Made by a program: the position numbers and the translations under genes. From positions 5,890,001 to 5,954,000 of the forward strand of contig NZ_CP107772.1 in NCBI RefSeq assembly GCF_036345155.1: a DNA stretch of 64,000 bases, given 5' to 3'. Of this stretch, positions 31,565 to 39,391 are shown piece after piece. The notes under the pieces are model-generated. The model had not been told where the DNA came from. It worked only from the letters and a program-made list of their open reading frames with translations, and made no database searches. The stretch comes from Streptomyces sp. NBC_00582. Lineage in GTDB: Bacteria > Actinomycetota > Actinomycetes > Streptomycetales > Streptomycetaceae. Within the stretch, counting starts at the first letter, position 1. Every line of letters begins with the position of its first letter.

Positions 31565-32092
31565 GTGATCGTGGCCCCGGACGTGCGTGAGCGGGACGCT
31601 CCCGCTCTCGCGCAACGGCTGGTCGACCGGCTCGTCGCCGACGGCATCGTCCTCGCCGACCGCGGGGACCACGTCCTGGGCGCCCGCCCGCCCGGCCCGA
31701 ACCGGCACCGCGCCGCAGCCGCGGACGGGGACCGGGAACCCCCTGCGGACTCGCCGTGCACCTCGGCCGCGGCGTCTTCCCCAGCGGCGCCGACACCCCC
31801 GAGCACGCCGTCTGCCCGCACTGCCGCGCCCACACCCCCTGGACACCGACGGCTGGGCCCGCGTCGGCGCGGCCGTCCAGGCCTGGAGCGAGACCGGCGC
31901 CGCCGACCTCCCCTGCCCGCACTGCGCCACGGCCACCCCGATACCCGACTGGACCTGGGCCGACGCCCCGTCCGCCTTCGGCCACCTCGGCCTGAGGTTC
32001 TGGAGCGGCCCGACCTCGGCGAGGAGTTCCAGGCCCGCCTCACCGGCCTCCTGGACGGCCACCGCACGGCGTACCTCCGGGGAAGGCTCTGA
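31565..32092 (+). pseudogene. Frame-shifted zinc-ribbon-like gene
   Basis: Coherent protein sequence can be followed only by changing frame at least three times. Frame 1 from GTG 31565 (VIVAPDVRERDAPALAQRLV) runs to about 31740. Frame 2 then gives HLGRGVFPSGADTPEHAVCP and HCRAHTP, frame 3 gives LDTDGWARVGAAVQAWSE and PCPHCATATPIPDWTWADA, and frame 1 again gives EVLERPDLGEEFQARLTGLL to the TGA. Together they make a plausible protein of about 175 residues with two CPHC knuckles. Either the gene has decayed or the assembly has indels. The original function is unknown. Confidence 0.82.
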
Positions 32093-32104
32093 GCGCGTGG
32101 CCCG

Positions 32105-32803
32105 TCAGGGGCTGAGCCGCTCCACCGACCAGCCGCCGTCCGTCCTGACCACGTACCGCAGCCGGTCGTGCAGCCGGTTCTCCCGGCCCTGCCAGAACTC
32201 CACCGACTCCGGCATCACCCGGAAGCCGCCCCAGTGCGGCGGCACCGGCACCTGCTCGCCCTCCGGATACCGGGCCGTCAGCTCGGCGTAGGAGGCGTCG
32301 AGCTCGGCACGGCCGGCGATCACCGACGACTGACCGCTCGCCCACGCCCCGAGCTGCGAGCCGTGCGGCCGGGTCCGGAAGTACGCCGCCGTCTCGTCCC
32401 GTCCGGTCCGCCGCGCCACCCCGCGGACGACGACCTGCCGGGCCATCGGATGCCACGGGAAGAGCAACGACACATACGGGTTCTCGGCGAGGTCACGGGC
32501 CTTGCGGGACTCGTAGTTCGTGTAGAAGACGAACCCCCGCTCGTCGAACTGCTTCAGCAGCACCGTTCGTGAACTGGGCCGCCCCTCGGCGTCCGCCGTG
32601 GACACGACCATGGCGTTCGGCTCGAAGAGATGCGCCTCGATGGCCGCCTCCTTGAACCAGCGCGCGAACTGTTCCACGGGCGTGGCGGCCAGCTCCGCCT
32701 CGTCGAGCCCCTCCGCCCGGTACTGCTTGCGCATGGCGGCGGGGTCGGGCACGGGGCCGGAGTAGAGGGAGTCCGCGTCGGTCACATGGTCATCCTGCCG
32801 CAT
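32105..32803 (-). CDS. pdxH: Pyridoxamine 5'-phosphate oxidase
   Basis: A 232-residue FMN enzyme that oxidises pyridoxine/pyridoxamine phosphate to pyridoxal phosphate. Seen are the opening [18 protein letters not shown]-binding [19 protein letters not shown] and [11 protein letters not shown], and the C-terminal signature [20 protein letters not shown] with LHDRL. A GTG at 32785 ([10 protein letters not shown]) is a possible later start. It is divergent from the citrate synthase gene and convergent with the pseudogene. Confidence 0.95.
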   Translation of the reverse strand: MRQDDHVTDADSLYSGPVPDPAAMRKQYRAEGLDEAELAATPVEQFARWFKEAAIEAHLFEPNAMVVSTADAEGRPSSRTVLLKQFDERGFVFYTNYESRKARDLAENPYVSLLFPWHPMARQVVVRGVARRTGRDETAAYFRTRPHGSQLGAWASGQSSVIAGRAELDASYAELTARYPEGEQVPVPPHWGGFRVMPESVEFWQGRENRLHDRLRYVVRTDGGWSVERLSP

Positions 32804-32975
32804 GGAACACCCCTACGGGACGGAACACCCCTGCGAGCCACATGGCACTCAGTGCCGCACCACTCCCCAAAGGTGACACTCGGGGATATGGTGCAGATGC
32901 CACGACGAGTGCCGTACCGGCACTGTGGAGCCGTCGGCGCCACAACCCGCCGCACACCTCACGAGGAGCCGCCTG

Positions 32976-34076
32976 ATGTCCGATTTCGTACCCGGACTCG
33001 AGGGAGTCGTCGCGTTCGAGACGGAGATCGCCGAACCGGACAAGGAAGGCGGCGCCCTGCGATACCGGGGCGTCGACATCGAGGACCTGGTCGGCCATGT
33101 CTCGTTCGGCAACGTCTGGGGCCTGCTCGTGGACGGCGCCTTCAACCCCGGGCTGCCGCCCGCCGAGCCCTTCCCGATCCCCGTCCACTCCGGCGACATC
33201 CGCGTCGACGTCCAGTCCGCGCTCGCCATGCTCGCGCCCGTCTGGGGCCTCAAACCGCTCCTCGACATCGATGCCGAGCAGGCTCGTGAGGACCTCGCCC
33301 GCGCCGCCGTCATGGCCCTGTCCTACGTCGCCCAGTCCGCCCGCGGCCAGGGCCGCCCCATGGTCCCGCAGCGCGAGATCGACAAGGCCCACTCCGTCGT
33401 CGAACGCTTCATGATCCGCTGGCGCGGCGAGCCCGACCCCAAGCACGTCAAGGCCGTCGACGCCTACTGGACCTCCGCCGCCGAACACGGCATGAACGCC
33501 TCCACCTTCACCGCCCGGGTCATCGCCTCCACCGGCGCCGACGTGGCCGCCGCCCTCTCCGGGGCCGTGGGCGCCATGTCGGGCCCGCTCCACGGCGGCG
33601 CCCCCTCCCGCGTCCTGCACATGATCGAGGAGATCGAACGCACCGGCGACGCCGAGGCCTACGTCAAGCAGGCCCTCGACAAGGGCGAACGCCTCATGGG
33701 CTTCGGCCATCGCGTCTACCGCGCCGAGGACCCCCGCGCCCGCGTCCTGCGCCGCACCGCCCGCGAACTCGGCGCACCGCGCTTCGAGATCGCCGAGGCC
33801 CTGGAGAAGGCCGCCCTCGCCGAACTCCACGCCCGCCGCCCCGACCGTGTCCTCGCCACCAACGTGGAGTTCTGGGCGGCGATCATCCTCGACTTCGCCG
33901 AGGTGCCCGCGCACATGTTCACCTCGATGTTCACCTGCGCCCGCACCGCCGGCTGGTCGGCCCACATCCTGGAGCAGAAGCGCACCGGCCGCCTGGTCCG
34001 CCCCTCCGCCCGCTACATCGGCCCGGGCGTCCGCGGCCCCCGAGAGATCGAGGGCTACGAGGACATCGCGCACTGA
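32976..34076 (+). CDS. Citrate synthase (second, short type)
   Basis: A 366-residue citrate synthase-family enzyme condensing acetyl-CoA with oxaloacetate, or possibly propionyl-CoA (methylcitrate). The catalytic residues are seen as His in SGPLHGGAPSRVL, His in MGFGHRVYRAEDPRARVL, and Asp in FWAAIILDFAEVP. Length is that of the shorter bacterial or archaeal type. GAGGAG seven bases before the ATG sets the start. In Streptomyces this is usually annotated as citrate synthase 2, beside pdxH. Confidence 0.92.
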   Translation: MSDFVPGLEGVVAFETEIAEPDKEGGALRYRGVDIEDLVGHVSFGNVWGLLVDGAFNPGLPPAEPFPIPVHSGDIRVDVQSALAMLAPVWGLKPLLDIDAEQAREDLARAAVMALSYVAQSARGQGRPMVPQREIDKAHSVVERFMIRWRGEPDPKHVKAVDAYWTSAAEHGMNASTFTARVIASTGADVAAALSGAVGAMSGPLHGGAPSRVLHMIEEIERTGDAEAYVKQALDKGERLMGFGHRVYRAEDPRARVLRRTARELGAPRFEIAEALEKAALAELHARRPDRVLATNVEFWAAIILDFAEVPAHMFTSMFTCARTAGWSAHILEQKRTGRLVRPSARYIGPGVRGPREIEGYEDIAH

Positions 34077-34092
34077 GCCGTACGCGGCGTGC

Positions 34093-35121
34093 TCACGCGG
34101 GGCTGAGCAGCTCCGCGTGATGCCGCTCGGCCACCAGCGGATGGGCGCGCAGCTTCCCCTTCAGCTCATTGAAGCCGTACTCCGCGAACAGCGGATTCGC
34201 CGGATCGTCGCTCACCCCCGGAGCGGTGGAGGCGTAGGGGAAGACCAGCGGCTCCACGCGCGCGTCCAGCCGGGGGTTGTAGAAGAACGGCACGGAGAAC
34301 CGCTCGACGGCCCCCGGCGGGGAGACGACCCGATGGTTGGTGGCGACGAGGTACCCGTTGGTCGCCACCTCCAGCAACTCCCCGAGGTTCACCACGAACG
34401 CGCCCTCCACCGGCGGCACCTCGTGGAACAGGCCGTCCTCCCGCTGCACCTGGAGCCCGCCGACCCGGTCCTGGAGCAGCAGCGTCAGGAACCCGTAGTC
34501 CTTGTGGGCCCCCACTCCCTGCCCGGCCCCGTCCCCCGAGCTCCCCGGGTACCGCACCAGCTTCAGATGCGGATGCGCCCGCTCCCCGAAGGCGGAGTCG
34601 TAGAAGCCGGGATCGGCGCCGATGGACACGAGCAGCTCCCGCAGCAGCCGCTCGGCGACCCCGCTCAGCCGGTCGATCCAGGAGAGCGCGGCCTCCCGCA
34701 GCTCGGGCAGCGCGTCCGGCCACTGGTTGGGCCCTTGCAGCCACCAGTACGAGGGCTCACCGGGGCCGGGCGCCCGAGCGGGCCGTTCGGCCCCGATGTC
34801 GAGCTGGTCCCGCCAGTCCTGCCGGCCCCCGGTCCGCTCGTCCCCGGTGCGCGTGTAGCCCCGGAAGTGCGGCGAGTTCACGTTGTCGAGGGCGAGCCGC
34901 TCCGCCTCGGGCAGCCGGAAGAAGGCGTGCATGGCCCCGACCAGCCGATCGGTCTCCTCCTTGCCGACCCCGTGCCCGACGAGCTGGAAGAAGCCCACGT
35001 CGTGGGCGGCGCTGTGGAGCTGCGCATGCAGCAGCGCACGCGCCTGGGGGCCGCGGTCGGCGGCCGACAGATCGATGAGGGGGAGCCGGTCGTACGACGG
35101 TGTCGTCGCGTGGTGCGTCAT
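34093..35121 (-). CDS. 2-oxoglutarate/Fe(II) dioxygenase, isopenicillin-N-synthase-like
   Basis: A 342-residue non-haem iron oxygenase of the IPNS/DIOX fold. The N-terminal domain has LPLIDLSAADR and GFFQLVGHGV. The iron ligands are His and Asp in GAHKDYGFLTLL and His in VATNHRVVSPP. The Arg-x-Ser motif that holds 2-oxoglutarate is RFSVPFFYNP. The substrate is unknown; relatives hydroxylate or cyclise small metabolites. The start is the ATG giving MTHHATTPSYDR. It lies downstream of an unusual long predicted leader with two small ORFs. Confidence 0.9.
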   Translation of the reverse strand: MTHHATTPSYDRLPLIDLSAADRGPQARALLHAQLHSAAHDVGFFQLVGHGVGKEETDRLVGAMHAFFRLPEAERLALDNVNSPHFRGYTRTGDERTGGRQDWRDQLDIGAERPARAPGPGEPSYWWLQGPNQWPDALPELREAALSWIDRLSGVAERLLRELLVSIGADPGFYDSAFGERAHPHLKLVRYPGSSGDGAGQGVGAHKDYGFLTLLLQDRVGGLQVQREDGLFHEVPPVEGAFVVNLGELLEVATNGYLVATNHRVVSPPGAVERFSVPFFYNPRLDARVEPLVFPYASTAPGVSDDPANPLFAEYGFNELKGKLRAHPLVAERHHAELLSPA

Positions 35122-35216
35122 GGGATGCGTCCGCGGGGTGTACGGGGCACGGGCGGCCGCCGAGGGTGGGGCGGAGCCCAGCTGCCGGAAGGGGAGAAGC
35201 GAAGAAGGGGGCTGGG

Positions 35217-35291
35217 TCAGGCGGAGCGCCGACAGCCCATGCTCGTGACGCGGACGAAGTCCACGTGGCGGCGTCGAACGAGCGAAAGCAT
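35217..35291 (-). CDS. Predicted 24-residue leader peptide (Cys-containing)
   Basis: The minus strand encodes a 24-residue peptide with the core RRHVDFVRVTSMGCRRSA. The HVDxxRxxSxxC pattern matches the short actinobacterial peptides annotated as putative leader peptides, often found before sulfur or cysteine genes. A GGGG lies just before the ATG. It ends 95 bases before the dioxygenase start, the right place for attenuation or translational coupling. Peptide production is not proven. Confidence 0.6.
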   Translation of the reverse strand: MLSLVRRRHVDFVRVTSMGCRRSA

Positions 35292-35361
35292 GTTCCCCAG
35301 AGTACTGCCTGCGAAATTTTTCCCCGTGAGGGCGTTCCCGCACCGGAGAACACGGCCGGAG

Positions 35362-35446
35362 AACGCAGACGACCCGCGAGCCTGGTCCTCCCGGAGGGAG
35401 GGGCCGGCCGGACGTACCGGCGGCTCGCGGGTCGGGTGACTGCGTT
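35362..35446 (-). ncRNA. Large inverted repeat in the predicted leader RNA
   Basis: AACGCAG and GACCCGCGAGCC (35362-35368, 35371-35382) pair with GGCTCGCGGGTC and CTGCGTT (35422-35433, 35440-35446): 19 base pairs broken only by a small internal loop. It sits between the two small ORFs, so in the minus-strand transcript it could switch folding with translation. A further CGTGTGCG/CGCACGCG hairpin lies nearer the 5' end. It resembles no riboswitch class I can name. Confidence 0.5.
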
Positions 35447-35513
35447 GGATTGGCCGGCCGCGTGCGTCTCGCACACGCTGGTCCGGCACCGCACAGGGTG
35501 TGGTGGCGGGCCG

Positions 35514-35552
35514 CTAGCCCGCAGCCACCTCGCGCGTCCGGTTGTCATGCAT
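35514..35552 (-). CDS. Tiny ORF (12 codons) with near-perfect Shine-Dalgarno
   Basis: The ORF encodes MHDNRTREVAAG and stops at TAG. It is preceded by AAAGGAGGTGACC (35570-35558 on the minus strand), a full complement of the 16S rRNA 3' end and by far the strongest ribosome binding site in the window. A promoter-like pair lies just upstream. The ORF is too short for a functional enzyme, so a regulatory upstream ORF is likely. Confidence 0.55.
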   Translation of the reverse strand: MHDNRTREVAAG

Positions 35553-35584
35553 CTACCGGTCACCTCCTTTCTGCGATGCTCGCC

Positions 35585-35613
35585 ACCTTAAGAAGCCGTG
35601 CCGAGCCGCTCAA
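35585..35613 (-). promoter_or_regulatory. Candidate sigma-70-type promoter for the dioxygenase leader
   Basis: Read on the minus strand: TTGAGC (35613-35608), 17-base spacer, TAAGGT (35590-35585). Spacing and hexamers fit the housekeeping HrdB promoter. The predicted start near 35578 gives the tiny ORF a very short 5' UTR and the dioxygenase a leader of about 450 bases. Confidence 0.6.
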
Positions 35614-35665
35614 GTCTTTTTCTCCACGCATTGACGCGCGCGTGGGGGAGCGGTTCGCTGGTCAT

Positions 35666-36115
35666 GTGAATGATCTTCGGGTCGAGGCGGTCTCCGGCGG
35701 GGCCGCGCTGGAGCAGTGGCGGCACGTCCACAACGTGATCGTGCCGCCGGCCGCGCTGTCCCTGGACGAGGTACGGGAGCGGGCGGGGCGCAACCGGCTG
35801 GAGAACGCCTACGTCGGTGAGACGCTCGTCGGCTGCTCCACCGTGCGGCCGCCGACGGACGACGCGGTGGTGACGGTCGTCGCGCGCGTCCTGCCGGAGT
35901 TCCGTCGGCGGGGGTACGGGGCGGCTCTCTACGATCATGTTCTCGCGCACGCGCGCGTGCTGGGCGCCCGTGCGGTCGAGACGTGTGTGCTGGCCGTCAA
36001 CGAGGACGGGCTGCGTTTCGCACGCGCGCGTGGCTTCACCGAGGTCGAGCGCTATGTGCTGGACGGCGGGACGGCGGAATGGGTCGACCTGCGGCTGATG
36101 CCCGTTCCGGTGTGA
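35666..36115 (+). CDS. GNAT-family N-acetyltransferase
   Basis: A 149-residue acetyltransferase. The acetyl-CoA-binding stretch is VLPEFRRRGYGAALYDHVLA (about residues 80-99), followed by NEDGLRFARARGFTEVERY. The substrate is unknown. The start is uncertain: the GTG at 35666 follows a purine-rich GGGGGAG at 35644-35650 that is rather far away, and the frame is open further upstream. Divergent from the dioxygenase leader. Confidence 0.82.
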   Translation: MNDLRVEAVSGGAALEQWRHVHNVIVPPAALSLDEVRERAGRNRLENAYVGETLVGCSTVRPPTDDAVVTVVARVLPEFRRRGYGAALYDHVLAHARVLGARAVETCVLAVNEDGLRFARARGFTEVERYVLDGGTAEWVDLRLMPVPV

Positions 36116-36229
36116 CGGCGGCGACGGCGGCCGTACAACGATTCCCCTGCAATCTTGCGGGAACCATATGTGGGCTGCGTCACGTTCGAGTTGAATGAGG
36201 GCAAGTGAGCGAACCTGCAGGGGGTCCAG

Positions 36230-37669
36230 GTGAGTGCTTCCCGGCGTAGTGGGACCACCGACGAGCTGGGCCCGGACGAGCCCGAGCAGCCGGACGGGCG
36301 CGAGCGCCCGGAGAACCCCGGCGGCCCCGACGGCGCGGACCTCCTCGCCGCGCTGCTCGACGGCATGGACGCGGCCCTGTGCGCCTTCGACGCCGACGGT
36401 GTCGTCACCCACTGGAACCGCGAGGCGGAGCGCATCCTCGGCTGGAGCGCGACGGAGGCCGTGGGGCGGCAGGGTTTCGCCGGGTGGGCGGTGCGTGAGG
36501 CGGACGCCGAGGAGGTCGAGTCGCGGCTGATGTCGGCGATGCACGCGTCGGGCCGCCAGGTGCACGAGTTCGCGCTGCTGACGAAGGACGGCGGCCGGGT
36601 GCTCGTGCGCACCCAGTCGGCCGCGGTGCGCGGACCGGACGGCAAGCCGGCCGGGCTGTACTGCGCGTTCAGCGAGGTGCACGCCCAGATCGACCTGGAG
36701 CGGTCCATCGCGCTCAGCGAGGCGCTGTTCGACGACGCCTCCTGGGGGGTCGTCCTCGTCGACGCGGATCTGCGGCCCGCCGTGGTCAACGCGCACGCCG
36801 CCCGCGCGCTCGGCACGGGCCGTACGGCGGTGCTGGGCCGTCCGCTGGGCGAGCTGCTGACCCAGGGCGTGGAGGAGCTGGAGAACGCGCTGACGCATGT
36901 CCTCGCCGAGGGCGCCCCGCCCGCTCCGGCGGAGGTGTGGGTGGGGGTGCGCACCCCGGAGGGGGAGCGCCGGCGCTGCTGGCGGAGCGGTTTTCTGCGG
37001 CTGGCCTCGCCGCTGGCGGAGGAGCCGGTGCCGCTGGGGGTCGGCTGGCTGTTCCAGGACGTCACGGAGGCCAAGCAGGGCGAGCAGGAGGCGTCCCTGC
37101 TGCGGTTCCGCACGAACCAGGTGCACCGGGCCGCGCGCGCGGCGGCCGAGTGCGAGGATCCGGCGGAGGCGGCGACGGTCCATCTCGACTTCGCGCTGGC
37201 GGGGTTCGCCGACCATGCGCTGGTCGACCGGGTCGCGGGCGGTGCGGCGGCGGACGGGGAGCCGGCGGCGGTGCCGTTGCGGCTGGTCCGGGTCGCGGCC
37301 ACCCCCTCGGGGGGGCCGGGCCCCAGCGTGCTCACCGGTCACGCGGGACTGCCGGTCCGGTACGCCGAGGGGCATCCGGCGTTGCAGTGCGTGGCGCGGG
37401 CCGGATCGGTGCGGGCGGGCGCGGGGAGCGTGCCGCCGGAGGAGACCCGGGAGTGGGCGCGGGCACGGCAGTGGCCCGAGGACACCGTGCACGCGTTGTG
37501 CGCGGTGCTGCGCAGCCGGGGGCGCACGCTGGGCGTGGTGACGTTTCTGCGCGGTGCGGGCCGCACACCCTTCGAGCGCTCCGACGCGACCTACGCCGAG
37601 GACGTCGCCGTACGGATGGCGGCGGCGCTGGACCTGGCCGACCTGGTGGAGCGGGCCGAGGACGCCTGA
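36230..37669 (+). CDS. PAS-PAS-GAF sensory protein
   Basis: A 479-residue cytoplasmic sensor. After a Pro/Glu-rich N-terminus, PAS domain 1 spans about residues 38-155 (MDAALCAFDADGVVTHWNRE, WSATEAVGRQGF), PAS domain 2 about 165-285 (SWGVVLVDADLRPAVVNAHA, ending WLFQDVTEAK), and a GAF-like domain the remainder (GRTLGVVTFLRGAGRTPFER). There is no kinase, phosphatase or cyclase domain after the sensors, although Streptomyces homologues often carry a PP2C domain. It must act through a partner. GTG start follows AGGGGG at 36219-36224. Confidence 0.85.
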   Translation: MSASRRSGTTDELGPDEPEQPDGRERPENPGGPDGADLLAALLDGMDAALCAFDADGVVTHWNREAERILGWSATEAVGRQGFAGWAVREADAEEVESRLMSAMHASGRQVHEFALLTKDGGRVLVRTQSAAVRGPDGKPAGLYCAFSEVHAQIDLERSIALSEALFDDASWGVVLVDADLRPAVVNAHAARALGTGRTAVLGRPLGELLTQGVEELENALTHVLAEGAPPAPAEVWVGVRTPEGERRRCWRSGFLRLASPLAEEPVPLGVGWLFQDVTEAKQGEQEASLLRFRTNQVHRAARAAAECEDPAEAATVHLDFALAGFADHALVDRVAGGAAADGEPAAVPLRLVRVAATPSGGPGPSVLTGHAGLPVRYAEGHPALQCVARAGSVRAGAGSVPPEETREWARARQWPEDTVHALCAVLRSRGRTLGVVTFLRGAGRTPFERSDATYAEDVAVRMAAALDLADLVERAEDA

Positions 37670-37686
37670 CCCGCGTTCCCGCGGGG

Positions 37687-38451
37687 TCAGTGCCGGTAGA
37701 AGATCCGGTCCCCGTACTCCTCCATCACGCGCCGGTTCCAGTCGTGGCCGCCGTCGACGTTGCCGGAGCGCAGCAGCGGGGGTTCGATGCCGCGGTCGGC
37801 GAGGGAGCCGGCGGCGGTGGCCATGACGGCCTGCAGGAGGGCCGAGGTGACGACGGTGGAGGCGGGGGCGAAGGGCGCGGGGACGCCGTCGAGGGTGAGC
37901 TCGGCGTCCCCGACGGCGATCTTGGAGTCGAGGACGACGTCGCAGTGGTCCTTGAGGAAGGTGCCCGAGGGGTTGCGGGGCTCGGTCTCCGCGGCGTAGG
38001 CGACCGAGGTCACGCCGATGACCTTCACGCCGCGGGCGCGTGCCTCGAGGGCCATCTCGACGGGCAGGGCGTTGCGGCCGGACAGGGAGATGATCACGAG
38101 GGCGTCGCCCGCGCGGAGCGGGGAGGTGGCGAGGGCGGCGCTCGCGAGGCCGTCGACGCGTTCCAGGGCGGAGCCCAGGGGGGCGGGCCTGACGTCGACG
38201 CCGACGAGGCCGGGGAGGGCGAACAGGTTCATCAGGGCGAGGCCGCCCGCGCGGTAGACGAGGTCCTGGGCGGGGAGGGAGGAGTGGCCGGCGCCGAAGG
38301 CGAAGAGCCTGCCGCCGGCGGCGACGGTGTCGGCGAGGAGCGTGCCGGCGGACCGCACGGCGTCGGCCTCCTCGTCGCGGACCCGCTCCAAGAGGCCGAT
38401 CGCGGCGTCGAAGAACCGTGCGGCGAGCTCGTGGTCGCTGCGGTCGCTCAT
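37687..38451 (-). CDS. SIS-domain sugar-phosphate-binding protein
   Basis: A 254-residue protein of the SIS (sugar isomerase) fold, UPF0309-like. Signature parts are GGRLFAFGAGHSSLPAQDLV, the phosphate-binding ALVIISLSGRNALPVEMAL (Ser residues), and VKVIGVTSVAYA. Such proteins isomerise or bind phosphosugars such as N-acetylmuramate or hexosamine phosphates. It is convergent with the PAS gene, 17 bases apart, and divergent from dmdR1. Confidence 0.87.
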   Translation of the reverse strand: MSDRSDHELAARFFDAAIGLLERVRDEEADAVRSAGTLLADTVAAGGRLFAFGAGHSSLPAQDLVYRAGGLALMNLFALPGLVGVDVRPAPLGSALERVDGLASAALATSPLRAGDALVIISLSGRNALPVEMALEARARGVKVIGVTSVAYAAETEPRNPSGTFLKDHCDVVLDSKIAVGDAELTLDGVPAPFAPASTVVTSALLQAVMATAAGSLADRGIEPPLLRSGNVDGGHDWNRRVMEEYGDRIFYRH

Positions 38452-38698
38452 CCGAGGGGGCTCCTTCGCCGGCCGGGGTCCGTGTCGCGGCTCACTGTGT
38501 GGTCTGGACCAGTGCCGTGTCAATACGGCCGACGGCGGCTCGCGGAGGCCGGGACGGCGGGCGCGGGGCCTCTCGTCTCCGCCTCGTCGCAACGGCGCGG
38601 CACGGTTGTCAGTGGTATCCGGCAGAATTGGAGCCAGGGCCAGCGCACGCGCCGGAGAGCCGTCGAGCCTTCGGCAGATCTCATCGAGGGGCACACGA

Positions 38699-39391
38699 AT
38701 GTCCGGACTGATCGACACCACGGAGATGTATCTCCGCACCATCCTCGAGCTGGAGGAGGAGGGTGTGGTCCCCATGCGTGCCCGGATCGCCGAGCGCCTC
38801 GACCAGAGCGGGCCCACGGTGAGCCAGACGGTGGCGCGCATGGAGCGCGACGGTCTGGTCTCCGTGGCCAGTGACCGGCATCTGGAGCTGACGGACGAGG
38901 GCCGCCGTCTGGCCACGCGCGTGATGCGCAAGCACCGTCTCGCGGAGTGTCTGCTCGTCGATGTGATCGGCCTGGAGTGGGAGCAGGTCCACGCCGAGGC
39001 CTGTCGCTGGGAGCATGTGATGAGCGAGGCCGTGGAGCGCCGCGTCCTGGAGCTGCTGCGGCACCCCACCGAGTCGCCGTACGGCAATCCGATCCCGGGT
39101 CTGGAGGAGCTGGGCGAGAAGGACGGCGCCGATCCCTTCCTCGACGAGGGCATGGTCTCGCTGGCCGACCTCGACCCGGGCACGGAGGGCAAGACGGTCG
39201 TGGTGCGCCGGATCGGCGAGCCGATCCAGACGGACGCCCAGCTCATGTACACGCTGCGCCGGGCGGGCGTGCAGCCCGGTTCGGTGGTGAGCGTGACGGA
39301 GTCGGCGGGCGGTGTGCTGGTCGGCAGCGGCGGCGAGGCGGCCGAGCTGGAGTCGGACGTCGCGTCGCATGTGTTCGTCGCCAAGCGCTGA
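38699..39391 (+). CDS. dmdR1: DtxR/IdeR-type iron-dependent repressor
   Basis: A 230-residue metalloregulator. The winged helix is at residues 1-73 (IDTTEMYLRTILELEEEG, RLDQSGPTVSQTVARMERDG); the dimerisation/metal domain has MRKHRLAECLLVDVIG, HAEACRWEHVMS and the metal-ligand region; a C-terminal SH3-like domain follows (IGEPIQTDAQLMYTLRRAG). With Fe2+ it represses siderophore and uptake genes at iron boxes. Sequence and neighbours match Streptomyces DmdR1. I find no iron box directly upstream. The minus strand is open across the whole gene. Confidence 0.95.
   Translation: MSGLIDTTEMYLRTILELEEEGVVPMRARIAERLDQSGPTVSQTVARMERDGLVSVASDRHLELTDEGRRLATRVMRKHRLAECLLVDVIGLEWEQVHAEACRWEHVMSEAVERRVLELLRHPTESPYGNPIPGLEELGEKDGADPFLDEGMVSLADLDPGTEGKTVVVRRIGEPIQTDAQLMYTLRRAGVQPGSVVSVTESAGGVLVGSGGEAAELESDVASHVFVAKR

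Noticed and set aside
33847..35439. 530-codon plus-strand ORF opposite the dioxygenase
   Set aside because: Antisense to a gene with all iron-binding motifs; low-complexity sequence without domains.
35548..35592. Plus-strand short ORF MHLPVTSFLRCSPP
   Set aside because: It lies on the complement of the strong minus-strand Shine-Dalgarno and has no ribosome binding site of its own.
36230..37669. PP2C phosphatase assignment for the PAS/GAF protein
   Set aside because: The sequence ends after the GAF-like domain and no phosphatase motifs are present.
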